Assembly: GCF_018614205.1 (NCBI RefSeq)
Contig: NZ_JAGGOS010000027.1
Location: 16,775-80,774 of the forward strand
Direction of reading: 5' to 3'
Origin: Streptomyces sp. ISL-36
GTDB taxonomy: Bacteria > Actinomycetota > Actinomycetes > Streptomycetales > Streptomycetaceae
Length of the DNA: 64,000 nucleotides
Position numbers and translations under genes: made by a program. Below are positions 16,309 through 24,626 of the stretch, one piece after another. Position 1 is the first letter of the stretch; each line of letters opens with the position of its first letter. Below the pieces are notes generated by a model, which searched no databases, had not been told where the DNA came from, and was given only the letters and a program-made list of their open reading frames with translations.

Positions 16309-16997
16309 CAGCTGCTCCGCGGTTCACGCACGAGGGCGATGCGGCCCTGGGAGGCGCGGGTGGCCAGCAGCGGCCCGTCGCTGGGGGAAACGGCCAGGTT
16401 GACCACCACGTTCCCGGAGGCGTCCGGCCGGGACACGGTCACGACGACGGCGCTGACGGTCGACGGCGGCGCTTCGGCGTCCTTGCCGGTGGGCTGCTCT
16501 CCTTGGCCGGGGGTGGTCACGGCGAGGACCTTGTCCCCGGGGGCGAGCGTGCCGGCCGGAGCCTGGCCTCGCTTCACCTGAACACCGACCTGTTGCTTGT
16601 CGTCTCCGAGACCGGTGCCGGCCACGAGCTGAGAGGTGGTCAGCAGGCCGCCCTTACGCAGGTCGACAGCCGGCCGCTTGCCGATGACGCTGGCTCTGTC
16701 GGAGGCAGGTACCGGGGTGAGAGCGGCATCTGCGCTCACCTCGGCGACGATCAGGTCGGCAGCCGTCAGGGCCTGGCCGGCCGGAACGTCGCGCGCGATG
16801 GCCAGGACCTTCGTGCGGGCACTGGCCGAGGTGACGGCCGCAGCCGCACCGAGCCCGGCGAGGACGGCCAAGACCACGCACAGCGCGGCGACGGACCAGC
16901 GTCGCTCCCGCTTGACCGGGGCGGTGGTGGTGATGGGGATCTCGGGGCGTGCCGGGGCCGCAGGGCGCGGCACCGACGGCGCGACGGGGGGTTCCAT
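16308..16997 (-). CDS. SAF-domain protein, CpaB/RcpC-like
   Basis: 229 residues. A Pro-rich cytoplasmic tail, one membrane segment at about 33-57 and then a SAF domain beginning LAIARDVPAGQALTAADL with DLRKGGLLTTSQL further on. The C-terminal half is beta-rich. CpaB/RcpC proteins sit in the cell envelope and take part in pilus secretion. Its stop overlaps the start of the CpaE-like gene (TGATG). Confidence 0.85.
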   Translation of the reverse strand: MEPPVAPSVPRPAAPARPEIPITTTAPVKRERRWSVAALCVVLAVLAGLGAAAAVTSASARTKVLAIARDVPAGQALTAADLIVAEVSADAALTPVPASDRASVIGKRPAVDLRKGGLLTTSQLVAGTGLGDDKQQVGVQVKRGQAPAGTLAPGDKVLAVTTPGQGEQPTGKDAEAPPSTVSAVVVTVSRPDASGNVVVNLAVSPSDGPLLATRASQGRIALVREPRSS

Positions 16998-17032
16998 GCG
17001 GGAAATGCCTCTCGACTTGTGCAGAGGGAGTT

Positions 17033-17890
17033 CTAGTTGAGGACCTGGACCTCGGCGACGTCGATGTCCACGGCGCTGTTACGGACCTCGGTCAGCTGGC
17101 CGGTCGGACCGCTGGTGGCTGTCCAGTCGATCGTCCAGGTAGACGTCGCAGTCACGTGGAACTTCCCCGAGGAGGTGGTCGAGGAGGGGGTGGTGTATCG
17201 GTGGCCGCAGTCAGGCGAAGGCTTCTTGCCGTACTCCGCCTTGTAGGGGGTACCGGCAGTGGTGCAGGTGACCGTCTTCCCATCGCCCATCTGCCACACG
17301 ATCTTGCTGACCTTCGCTGTAGCCGTCACGGTGATGCCGCCTGCCGAGGCGCTGGCCACGTTCGGACCATAGGTCTCGGGGCCTTTCGCGGTCCACATGT
17401 AGACCGGCATCCCGACCACTCCCTTGCCGCCCGGCTTGGGGGTGATGCCGATCTCCGGGGCACGGAGCCGCATCTTGTCCAGGGCCTGCTGGGCCAGAAC
17501 GGCCGGGTCGACTGCTACTGCCGGGGGACCGCCGGGACCGCCGTAGACGAAGCTCGTGAGGGGTCCGCAGGTCCGTTCGTAGACCGCTCCGCCTTCGGAA
17601 GGATCGTGACCCTCCCAGAATGCGCTGCCGGCTGGCGGCTGCGGGGTGGCGAGCAAGTACGTACAAGGCGGAGGCTTGGCGGGGGTTTCCGCAGGTGTTG
17701 TCCCGGTCCCCCCGGCTGAGCCGCTGCTCCCGCCGTTGCCGCCGCTGTTGCTGGGGACCTTGATGTCGACGCATACCCATTCGGACTGGCAGCCACCGAC
17801 CCCAGGCTCCCCCGCGGCCATGGCATCTGGGGCGGCGACGAGCACGGCGAGGAGCCCAGTGGCAACAGGAACGTGGCGGAGTCTCAGCAC
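17033..17890 (-). CDS. Secreted protein of unknown function in the Tad locus
   Basis: 285 residues. A signal peptide covers about residues 1-25 (hydrophobic core TGLLAVLVAAPDAMA). A Gly/Ser/Thr/Pro linker follows, then a beta-rich domain with several Cys (for example PPCTYLLATPQPP and GKTVTCTTAGTPYK). Proteins of this type recur in Streptomyces Tad loci, sometimes labelled ATP/GTP-binding, but no nucleotide-binding motif is visible here. It is probably an exported structural or accessory component. The start overlaps the stop of the upstream lipoprotein gene. Confidence 0.7.
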   Translation of the reverse strand: MLRLRHVPVATGLLAVLVAAPDAMAAGEPGVGGCQSEWVCVDIKVPSNSGGNGGSSGSAGGTGTTPAETPAKPPPCTYLLATPQPPAGSAFWEGHDPSEGGAVYERTCGPLTSFVYGGPGGPPAVAVDPAVLAQQALDKMRLRAPEIGITPKPGGKGVVGMPVYMWTAKGPETYGPNVASASAGGITVTATAKVSKIVWQMGDGKTVTCTTAGTPYKAEYGKKPSPDCGHRYTTPSSTTSSGKFHVTATSTWTIDWTATSGPTGQLTEVRNSAVDIDVAEVQVLN

Positions 17891-18495
17891 GCCTGCTCCA
17901 GGGGCTCGGTCTTGACGACGCGCCAGCCCTCGGGCCAGCGCTCCAAGGTCGTGTGAGTGACGAACTTGGTCAGCCTCTCAGCAGGCAGTTCGACCTTCGC
18001 CTTCGTGTCGCGCTTGCGGACAATCCAGTCGGAGATGTCGAGGCAGCTCGAAAGGGAGGCGTTGGGGACCTTCTGCTGAAGATCGAGGGCAGTGACGACG
18101 GAGTCCCCGACCTTGACGTCTCCCGTGATCTCCTGGCCGGCATTGTGCACACTGGCGACATCCTTCTTCGCCTTTGCCAATGCCAGGCCGGCAGCGTACT
18201 TCTCAAGGTCTGTGCCCTTGGTGGTGCCGGTGGCGTAGGCGCGCTCCATCTGGGCCCAGTAGTTCTCGTAAAGGTGGATCAGCTGGGTCTTTGTCTGATC
18301 GGCGGTGTTCGATGGTGTGGGCGTGGGCGCTTCAGTCACCGGCTCGCTGGCAGGGGGCGCAGCGGAAGGTTTGTCGGAGGGCTCGCTGTCACCGCACGCT
18401 GAGACAGACGTCAGGGCGCTGGCCACTAGCAGCAGAGCGACTGCTGTGCCATTCCCGCGAAGTGGTGCTCGCTTCGTTCGCGCCGACCGTGCCAC
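17884..18495 (-). CDS. Putative lipoprotein, first gene of the Tad operon
   Basis: 203 residues from the GTG at 18495, preceded by GGGGAGGC. The basic N terminus (ARSARTKRAPLRGNG), hydrophobic core and LTSVSAC lipobox make it a likely lipoprotein. After a Pro/Ser linker the domain reads like a small NTF2/Mce-associated fold, with HLYENYWAQMERAYATG at its start and LERWPEGWRVVKTEPL at its end. Starts upstream would add poorly coding sequence. It overlaps the next gene by seven bases. Confidence 0.7.
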   Translation of the reverse strand: MARSARTKRAPLRGNGTAVALLLVASALTSVSACGDSEPSDKPSAAPPASEPVTEAPTPTPSNTADQTKTQLIHLYENYWAQMERAYATGTTKGTDLEKYAAGLALAKAKKDVASVHNAGQEITGDVKVGDSVVTALDLQQKVPNASLSSCLDISDWIVRKRDTKAKVELPAERLTKFVTHTTLERWPEGWRVVKTEPLEQAC

Positions 18496-18558
18496 TGCGC
18501 CTCCCCGTGATTTCGCCTTGGTCTGCCGACCTGCGTCTTCAAGCCCGCGACCTTCCGC

Positions 18559-18582
18559 CTGTTGTGGTCTCAACCACAACAG
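18559..18582. promoter_or_regulatory. Perfect 10-bp inverted repeat upstream of the Tad operon
   Basis: Arms CTGTTGTGGT and ACCACAACAG flank a 4-base centre. The element ends about 64 bases upstream of the first Tad-locus start codon, a natural place for an operator or an early-transcript hairpin. Nothing else in the window carries the same arm. Confidence 0.45.
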
Positions 18583-18869
18583 GTAGCTGCTCTGTTCCCA
18601 TACGTTACGCACGGATTCTCCAACGGCCCAGTCCGTTTGAGCAGTTCAAGACCGCCGTCAGCTTCGAAACCGCCATATTTGCACGCGCTGGAGGAAGTTC
18701 AACCAGGTTCAGCCACTGGTTCTCGGCCTGCGGGGATTCACGACATCAAGTCTGTCAACTCACCGGCGGGCCCCTTGGTGATCCGAAGCACACCTTCGGA
18801 GGCTGATCGGGCCCGACGCTCGGGCTCCGTTTCTGGAACGGTGGCAGCGTCGAATTCGACTGCACGCGT

Positions 18870-19115
18870 TCAACCTCGATAGCACGCGCTCGCCACAGGA
18901 CAGCTCGCACCTGGCGCGCCGCCGACGGTTCGGTTTCGCGCCATGACGGCGTCCAGGCGTCCCGCATCCCGCAGATCGAGGGCGTACCACTCGGCTTGGG
19001 AGGCGTCGCCGGGTTTGGTCGCGTACGTCGCGGCGGTTGTGTGCCCGGCCGCTCTCGCCTGCCGGATCAGTTCGGTCGCCAGAAAGCCGCTGGCGCCGAT
19101 GATCAGAGCTGTCAT
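18870..19115 (-). pseudogene. Truncated NAD(P)-binding epimerase/reductase
   Basis: The N terminus is a clear Rossmann start, MTALIIGASGFLATELIRQA, followed by a second strand (AATYATKPGDA) and ALDLRDAGRLDAVMAR, as in RmlD-type reductases and NDP-sugar epimerases. After about residue 60 the similarity stops and the frame ends at residue 81; a normal protein would be 270-300 residues with a YxxxK motif. The 3' part has been lost, so it is unlikely to be active. The remaining 370 bases up to the Tad operon hold no convincing gene. Confidence 0.65.
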
Positions 19116-19239
19116 CTGCTAAACGGTAGACCGGTCCCGGTGGGCACCGGCGAGGCCCGCTCCTCCTTCCCGGGGCGTCTGGGCTGGTGGACGGATAGGG
19201 CGCGCGGTGGTCGAGCGCGCCGCTGGTCAGGTGACCCAA

Positions 19240-19271
19240 CTGGGCCCGGCGCGCGTCGCGGCCGGGCCCAG
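19240..19271. terminator. GC-rich hairpin after the IclR-type gene
   Basis: Perfect 11-bp arms (CTGGGCCCGGC and its complement) with a 10-base loop, directly after the stop codon of the minus-strand regulator gene. There is no T-tract, which is common for Streptomyces terminators. Confidence 0.6.
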
Positions 19272-19281
19272 AAACACTGCC

Positions 19282-20961
19282 CTACGGGAGGGCGCGTCGA
19301 GGTAGAGGCTCTGCCTGCGACCGTGCACTCCCCTCGTTCTGCTGCATGCCGTCAGCGAGCAGGTGGACGAGGAGGAGTCCGGTGGCACGTCTGCTGAGGA
19401 TGGTGGCGGTGTCGATGAGGCGTAGGTGCTCGTGGACGGGCAGGGAGAGGGCGACGCTGGAGGCCCGGCCGGGCAGGCCGAGGGAGAAGGCGACGCAGAG
19501 CACTGTGTCCGAGTATTCGAGTAGGTCGAACTGGGCGGAGTGCGGGCCTGGCCCGTCGAGTTCCTCGATGAGCGCGCGCCGGCTGGTGATGGTCCGGCCG
19601 GTGAGCTGGACCGAGGGGTATCGGGTGAGGTGGTCCATGCGGGAGGCGAAGTCGAGCTGGGCCAGAAGGCTCTTGCCGTTCGCGCTCGCGTGCCCGGTGT
19701 CGCTGAACGGCGCCACCTCCTCAACAGGGGGCGCGGTCGTGCTGAACGCCGACGCCTGGACTGTGATCTCGCCGTCGGTGTAGGTGCTGAGGTAGACCGC
19801 CGCGCCGAGCTCGTCGCGCAGCGAGGCGAGCGTGTCCTTCAGGAGCGACTGCCCCGGGTCGGCCCGCGTGGCCAGGGCCATCAGCGGCCCGGGGAAGTGG
19901 GCGCCTGCGACGGTGTCGACGAATCGATCGCCGCGCAGCCAGTCCAGCAGCCTGACGACGGAGTTCATCGGCATCCGGGTCCGCCGGGCGAGAGTACGGG
20001 TGTCAATGCCCTCAGCGTCGTGGATGAGCAGGAGCATGTCGCGTGCGCGTTGCGTGGTCTGCCACCGTGCCGGGACCACGGCGGGGGTGATGCTGTGGCG
20101 CGCCATGTCAGTGAGTACCGCCGGGCGCAGGGCGCTGGCCGACCACCACGGCTCGCCCCGGGAATCGCGGGGTACCTGGCGGACACGGCGTGTCGCGCAG
20201 GCTACCGAACTCAGGTCAGGCACGGCCAGAGCCAACCCGCCGGCCAGCGCGGTCAGTCGGGGCCGCTCCGGCACCGTGCGGGAGCCCGGGACGGGCCCGT
20301 ACTGCGTGGGCAGCACGGGGGCGGGGACAAGGACGAGACCGGTCCGCCCCGGCTGCTGCCCTTCCTCATCTTCCGGCTCGGCGGCCAGCGGGGCCTCCTG
20401 AGCGGTGTCGGGCTGACTGCCGGGATCGGGCAGAGCCGGGTGCGGGTCCGGCTGAAGGAGGTGAGGAGGGATACCGAGCAGGCGGCGCACCTCCTCGAAA
20501 AAGGACGGGTCCTCGGTCTGCGGCGGCGCGCCGGAGGCGGGAAGGCGGCCTGCGGCCGCGGCCAGCAGCCGCTCGGCGTCGCCGTGTCCGTGCCAAGCAG
20601 CCTCCTCGATGAGGAACCACGCGTCGTCCGCCCAGATGGCGTTGGCCCGCAGCGCGACCAGGGCGAGCCGGAACAGCGCTCCCGGGTGCCCGGCCGAGGC
20701 AGCTTCGCCCAGCCAGTCGGCGGCGGTGGGCAGCTCGCCTCGGCTCAGCGCCTTCGATCCGAGCCGGTACAGGGAGTTCGCCCTTTCCCGTCCCTCCGCG
20801 TCCAGGTCGTACAGGTGGGTCTGGGGTCCGAAGGCGCCGTCCGGACGATCCCAGAAGTCCGGTGGCCCGGCAAGCTGGCGCATGAGCGTCAGGATCTCGG
20901 CCCCGACCTCCGGCACCGGGCGGCCGCCGCTGTCCTCGTTGAAGCGGCTCACAGCCCTCAC
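19282..20961 (-). CDS. Large regulator with helical N terminus and IclR-type C terminus
   Basis: 559 residues from a GTG that overlaps the sigma-factor stop. Residues 40-160 resemble Sel1/TPR helices (LGEAASAGHPGALFRLALVAL, shown here in part). A Pro/Gln-rich linker with several strands follows. Residues about 330-385 form a winged helix (DTRTLARRTRMPMNSVVRLL) and 390-545 an IclR-like effector domain (LRDELGAAVYLSTYTDGEI, HASANGKSLLAQ, and a C-terminal amphipathic strand). IclR proteins are DNA-binding repressors or activators controlled by small ligands. The fusion to a TPR-like domain and the coupling to a sigma factor are unusual. Confidence 0.75.
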   Translation of the reverse strand: MRAVSRFNEDSGGRPVPEVGAEILTLMRQLAGPPDFWDRPDGAFGPQTHLYDLDAEGRERANSLYRLGSKALSRGELPTAADWLGEAASAGHPGALFRLALVALRANAIWADDAWFLIEEAAWHGHGDAERLLAAAAGRLPASGAPPQTEDPSFFEEVRRLLGIPPHLLQPDPHPALPDPGSQPDTAQEAPLAAEPEDEEGQQPGRTGLVLVPAPVLPTQYGPVPGSRTVPERPRLTALAGGLALAVPDLSSVACATRRVRQVPRDSRGEPWWSASALRPAVLTDMARHSITPAVVPARWQTTQRARDMLLLIHDAEGIDTRTLARRTRMPMNSVVRLLDWLRGDRFVDTVAGAHFPGPLMALATRADPGQSLLKDTLASLRDELGAAVYLSTYTDGEITVQASAFSTTAPPVEEVAPFSDTGHASANGKSLLAQLDFASRMDHLTRYPSVQLTGRTITSRRALIEELDGPGPHSAQFDLLEYSDTVLCVAFSLGLPGRASSVALSLPVHEHLRLIDTATILSRRATGLLLVHLLADGMQQNEGSARSQAEPLPRRALP

Positions 20962-21566
20962 CCTTCCTTCTCCACGCGTCGTGTCGTCTTCTTCCGATGC
21001 CCGTCCCGGATAAAACCGCCGAGCCTTCCGCGCAGCTCGATCAGGGCCGTGTACCGGTCCCGGTGAACGCGGTCCGTGCCTATGCCCAGGACCTTGGAGA
21101 TCTGCTTGTCGTTCAGACCCTGGCTCTGCAGCTGCACCACCTTGCGGGGCCGGCTCAGCGGCATGGCGTCGATCGTGGGTACGACCAGCTCCTCCAACGG
21201 ATCGAAGTCGTCGGCAGGCCGCCGCTGCCCGGGGACGGCCACGACGAGCCCGGTGTCGTCCAATGGGTCCAGCCGCGCCTGCGCCCGCAGTGTGTCGATC
21301 GCCAGATTTCTCGACGCTCTGCGCAGGTAGCCCGCAAGCTGCACCTCGGGACCCAGCTCGCCATTCATGACCTTCCTCGCCACCCTCAGGTACGCCTCGT
21401 GAGCCACGTCCTGGCACGCCTGGTACGAGAGCCGACGGTTCGTCTTCCTGCGCAGGATCCGCGGTTCCGCCGCCATGAATGTCTCGTAGCAGTCCTGCAG
21501 TCGCTGGACCAAGCCCACATCAACGACCGGGCAGGGCTCACTCGGAGCCTCGTCATCCGCTACCAC
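20958..21566 (-). CDS. Sigma-70-like RNA polymerase sigma factor
   Basis: 202 residues from the GTG at 21566, which has GAAGGAGC upstream and overlaps the preceding stop by seven bases. Region 2 is visible in LAGYLRRASRNLAIDTLRAQ and region 4 in RPRKVVQLQSQGLNDKQISK, followed by a recognition helix (IGTDRVHRDRYTALIELR). This is the two-domain layout of extracytoplasmic-function sigma factors. A membrane protein is encoded just upstream and a large regulator just downstream, both overlapping, which suggests one co-translated regulatory unit. No classical zinc anti-sigma factor is seen. Confidence 0.8.
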   Translation of the reverse strand: MVADDEAPSEPCPVVDVGLVQRLQDCYETFMAAEPRILRRKTNRRLSYQACQDVAHEAYLRVARKVMNGELGPEVQLAGYLRRASRNLAIDTLRAQARLDPLDDTGLVVAVPGQRRPADDFDPLEELVVPTIDAMPLSRPRKVVQLQSQGLNDKQISKVLGIGTDRVHRDRYTALIELRGRLGGFIRDGHRKKTTRRVEKEG

Positions 21567-21868
21567 GGGCCATGCTCCTTCGCCGACGGCAGCGACTGCG
21601 CGTCCATGCCGCCGGCCTCGCCTACGCGCACAGTCACCGACACAGGAGGGCGGGAGGGCTGGAGCACGCCGATTTGAACGTGGACGGACAGGGATCCGTG
21701 CGTCGGGTGCTCGACGCGCGCCGGCACGGGTTCGCCGAAGACAGGGTTCTGCATCATCCAGGCACCGCGCTGCTGCCGGTCCCAGTACACCTGCACCACG
21801 GCGGCCGCCGATTGCACGGCGGCCGCGATGACCGTGGCGAGCCCGGCCCAGTCCAAGGACGACGTCAT
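21560..21868 (-). CDS. Small single-pass membrane protein
   Basis: 102 residues from the ATG at 21868. One hydrophobic segment lies near the N terminus (WAGLATVIAAAVQSAAAVVQV), followed by a basic, beta-rich tail (LSVHVQIGVLQPSRPPVSVTV). A longer upstream frame is not supported by codon use. It is the first gene before the sigma factor and overlaps it, so it may be a membrane partner such as an atypical anti-sigma factor. That is inference from position only. Confidence 0.6.
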   Translation of the reverse strand: MTSSLDWAGLATVIAAAVQSAAAVVQVYWDRQQRGAWMMQNPVFGEPVPARVEHPTHGSLSVHVQIGVLQPSRPPVSVTVRVGEAGGMDAQSLPSAKEHGPW

Positions 21869-22336
21869 GTGAGTCGCTCTCCATATGAGTATCAGAGGCG
21901 CGTGGGATGCGCCTTCGACCCCTTGACGGTCCAGCCTCCCGTGTTCTCCTGCCGGGACCGGAGAAAACCGGAACTGGCTGGAACGGCGACAAAGTTGATC
22001 GATCCTGAACGGGTGACCCTCTTGGGCACGGCTCCTGTTCGGCGACCGGAATCGAGGTACACACTCCGGACTCGCCCAACAGGGCATCAGTCGCTACAGG
22101 CAGGCGAGAGGCGCACCACACGATGCGGTTGCCAGCCGCCCGGCGCACCTGTCCGGGGTGACGACCGTCGGCGCTTGCGGATGCCGGGCCTGAAGGTTCC
22201 GCACAGGCACTCCCGCCGACGCGGCCCGGCTCCGTCCATAGCCCCGACCGGCAGGCCCAAGCGCCGACGGTCGTGGACATCTCGGCCGTCACCGCAGCCA
22301 GGATCTCGCCGAAGCTCGGCCTCAGGAGGACGGCCA
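21869..22336. other. Intergenic stretch with an uncertain minus-strand frame
   Basis: About 470 bases. A minus-strand ATG at 22338 overlaps the HTTM gene stop (TAATG), and the first 30 or so codons have strong coding bias (AVLLRPSFGEILAAVTAEM). After that the bias fades, and the frame stays open into the sigma-factor gene, so no natural end can be given. The promoter of the small membrane protein gene must also be here. Confidence 0.35.
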
Positions 22337-23194
22337 TTAGGAAGAGAAGGCGACGTAGGTACCGGCCGTCAGGCCGGAGAACGTGATGAGCTGGCGGGGC
22401 TTGAGGCAGCTGAAGGCGGAGTGCATCGCGATGCCTGCGGCGACGGCGTACGGCATCGGCTGCGGGACGAGCAGCGCGGGCGGCAGCGCGATCTCCGCGG
22501 CGATCACGGAGGCCGCGGCCGCGCGCCAGAGGCGGACGTCCCGGTCGGTGAGGTTGCCCATGTGGCGGCGGATGAGGGCGGGGACTGCGTACTGGAATCG
22601 CCGGTGGGGCAGTTGGTCCTTGACCTGGGTGTAGGTGTGGATCCACTGGGCGAGGTAGAGGCCGCTGCGGAACTGGGGTGAGCGGAGCTTCTGCCATGCA
22701 CTGTTCCAGTAGATGTCGGTGGTGATCAGCACGAGCAGGCACTGTGCCCAGGTGTTGGCCGTGCTCGGGCCGTGCGTGACAGTCAGGCCGTGTCCCAGAT
22801 CTCCGGCAAGCAGGAGGCAGGTGCCGGTCAGGAGGGTGTAGCGGACGGCGTTGGGACTCTTGAGGTACAGGAGCTCCATGGCGGCGCCGGCCAGGACCAC
22901 CAGCAGCGACAGCCGGGGTACGAGTCCGGCGGCCAGGGTGAGGGCGGCGATCGTGCGGACGATCAGTGCGGGCCGGTAGGCGCTGGTGAGGAGCCGGGCC
23001 CGGCGGGGGCCGAAGCGCTGTTCGGCGAGGTGGAGGCTGAGGGAGCCGGGGGCGAACCGCTGCCAGCCGCCCTGGCCGATGGAAAGTGCGAACCGCGTGG
23101 TGAGGACGGTGCCGAAGAGGATGCGGAACCACTGGAGCCGGCCGGGGTCGGTGGGGTGCTGGAAGCCGGAGGCAATGGCGTCAAAGAACCACAC
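22337..23194 (-). CDS. HTTM-like (gamma-carboxylase-related) membrane protein
   Basis: 285 residues with about six or seven hydrophobic segments. The start (PGRLQWFRILFGTVLTTRF) and the middle (YWNSAWQKLRSPQF, preceded by CLLVLITTDI) match the HTTM family, which shares its membrane domain with vitamin K-dependent gamma-glutamyl carboxylase. Whether it catalyses carboxylation is unknown; many bacterial members are uncharacterised. It overlaps the small membrane protein gene and is the last clear gene of the RiPP-like operon. The precursor peptide ends in Glu and Asp residues, which makes a carboxylase-like role worth testing. Confidence 0.75.
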   Translation of the reverse strand: MWFFDAIASGFQHPTDPGRLQWFRILFGTVLTTRFALSIGQGGWQRFAPGSLSLHLAEQRFGPRRARLLTSAYRPALIVRTIAALTLAAGLVPRLSLLVVLAGAAMELLYLKSPNAVRYTLLTGTCLLLAGDLGHGLTVTHGPSTANTWAQCLLVLITTDIYWNSAWQKLRSPQFRSGLYLAQWIHTYTQVKDQLPHRRFQYAVPALIRRHMGNLTDRDVRLWRAAAASVIAAEIALPPALLVPQPMPYAVAAGIAMHSAFSCLKPRQLITFSGLTAGTYVAFSS

Positions 23195-23537
23195 GGCTGT
23201 CCCTCACTTCCATACGCTGCTCGCCGCGGGCCGTAAGGACACGGCCGTCGCCGTCGATCCGTTCGTACCGGCCGCTCGCGGTGAGGTGGTCGAGGATCGC
23301 CTGGAGCTGAGGCGGTCCGAGGATGAAGGAGCCGGGCGAAAGGTGGTCGTAGACGTTGACCGGTTCGGTGCGGCCGTCCTTGGTGGTGCCGGTGAGCTGG
23401 ACGATCGTGAAGGTGGCCCGGCAGAACATCTTCCAGCGCAGCCAGCGGCCGGGCAGAGCGGTGAAGCCGATGATCATCCACGCCACGAGGGCGACGGCGA
23501 CGGCGATCTGGACAGCGGACAGCACAGATCCGCGCAT
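23181..23537 (-). CDS. Small membrane protein paired with the HTTM protein
   Basis: 118 residues. One N-terminal hydrophobic segment (VQIAVAVALVAWMIIGF) is followed by a basic region and a soluble domain (FTIVQLTGTTKDGRTEPVN, then LQAILDHLTASGRYERIDG). The gene overlaps the HTTM gene by 14 bases, so the two products are probably a pair. The soluble domain may be periplasmic or cytoplasmic. No family is recognised. Confidence 0.65.
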   Translation of the reverse strand: MRGSVLSAVQIAVAVALVAWMIIGFTALPGRWLRWKMFCRATFTIVQLTGTTKDGRTEPVNVYDHLSPGSFILGPPQLQAILDHLTASGRYERIDGDGRVLTARGEQRMEVRDSRVVL

Positions 23538-23612
23538 GGGTGAGGACCTCCGTGTCGGGAGGGTGAAGGTAATGAAGGGCGGCGGGCCCCGTGGCGGGGG
23601 CTGCCGCAGGTG

Positions 23613-24626
23613 TCAGCGCTCGGGCTTGGGGGGCCGCTGCATCAGCGCGGCCGCGGCCTGGTCGAGGGTGACCTTCTCGTGCAGCAGGGCGGAGATGACG
23701 TCGGTGATCGGCATCTCGACGTTGTGGGCCTGGGCCAGGGCGAGGATCGCCTCAGCGCTCTTGACACCCTCCGTGGTCTGGCGGGTGGCTGCGGTGGCCT
23801 CCTCCACAGTCAGGCCGTGGCCGAGGCGGGTGCCGAAGGTGCGGTTGCGCGACAGCGGGGAGGAGCAGGTGGCCACCAGGTCGCCCAGGCCGGCGAGCCC
23901 GGCGAGGGTGGCCGGGTGGGCGCCCATCGCGGTGGCCAGCCGGGTGGTCTCCGCCAGGCCGCGGGTGATCAGCATGGCCTGTGCGTTGTGACCCATGCCC
24001 ATCCCGGAGGCGATGCCGACGGCGAGGGCGATGACGTTCTTCACGGCGCCGCCGAGCTCGCAGCCGGTCACGTCGGCGGACGTGTAGGGCCGGAAGTACG
24101 GGGTGTGGCACGCGTGCTGGACGCGGTGAGCGGCGGCCTCGTCGGGGCAGGCGATGGTAGCGGCGGCGGGCTGGCCCGCCATGATCTCCCCGGCGAGGTT
24201 CGGACCGGAGAGCACGGCGATCCGGTCGGCACCGATGCCGGTCACCTCGGTGATGACCTGGCTCGCCCGCAGGCCGGAGCCGATCTCGATGCCCTTCATC
24301 AGCGACACGATGACCGTGTTGGGGCCGATGTACGGGGCCCAGGCGGCGAGGCCCGTCCGCAGGGACTGCGCGGGGATGGACAGTACGAGGAAGTCAGCGC
24401 CGTCCAGCGCAGCGGCCGGGTCCGTGGTGGCGGTCAGCGTGTGGGGCAGCTCGACGTCCGGGAAGTACCCGGGGTTGCGGTGCGTGGTGTTGATCGCGCC
24501 GGCGATCTCACTCCGCCGGGCGTGCATGATGACGCTCGTGCCGGCGTCCGCCATGATCTTGCCCACGGCGGTGCCCCAGGACCCGGCCGAAAACACCGCC
24601 GCACGGGCGGAACGGTGCTGGCTCAC
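23613..24626 (-). CDS. GpsA-like NAD(P)-dependent glycerol-3-phosphate dehydrogenase paralogue
   Basis: 337 residues, full length for GpsA. The nucleotide-binding loop reads VFSAGSWGTAVG, where family members have GAGSWGTA, so the first Gly of the GxGxxG motif is Ser13. Other hallmarks are intact: LMKGIEI near 109-115, LSGPNLAGEI near 139-148, Lys196 in GGAVKNVIA and the CSSPLSRNRTFG segment near 254-265. The normal enzyme makes glycerol-3-phosphate for phospholipids. Here it sits inside a peptide-modification operon, overlapping the methyltransferase gene, which suggests a dedicated role such as supplying or transferring a phospho-glycerol unit, or a redox step. Confidence 0.85.
   Translation of the reverse strand: MSQHRSARAAVFSAGSWGTAVGKIMADAGTSVIMHARRSEIAGAINTTHRNPGYFPDVELPHTLTATTDPAAALDGADFLVLSIPAQSLRTGLAAWAPYIGPNTVIVSLMKGIEIGSGLRASQVITEVTGIGADRIAVLSGPNLAGEIMAGQPAAATIACPDEAAAHRVQHACHTPYFRPYTSADVTGCELGGAVKNVIALAVGIASGMGMGHNAQAMLITRGLAETTRLATAMGAHPATLAGLAGLGDLVATCSSPLSRNRTFGTRLGHGLTVEEATAATRQTTEGVKSAEAILALAQAHNVEMPITDVISALLHEKVTLDQAAAALMQRPPKPER

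Noticed and set aside
20958..22338. One giant 460-codon gene joining the HTTM-coupled frame to the sigma factor
   Set aside because: The frame is open, but codon bias disappears in the middle, and a good ribosome binding site and start mark the sigma gene at 21566.
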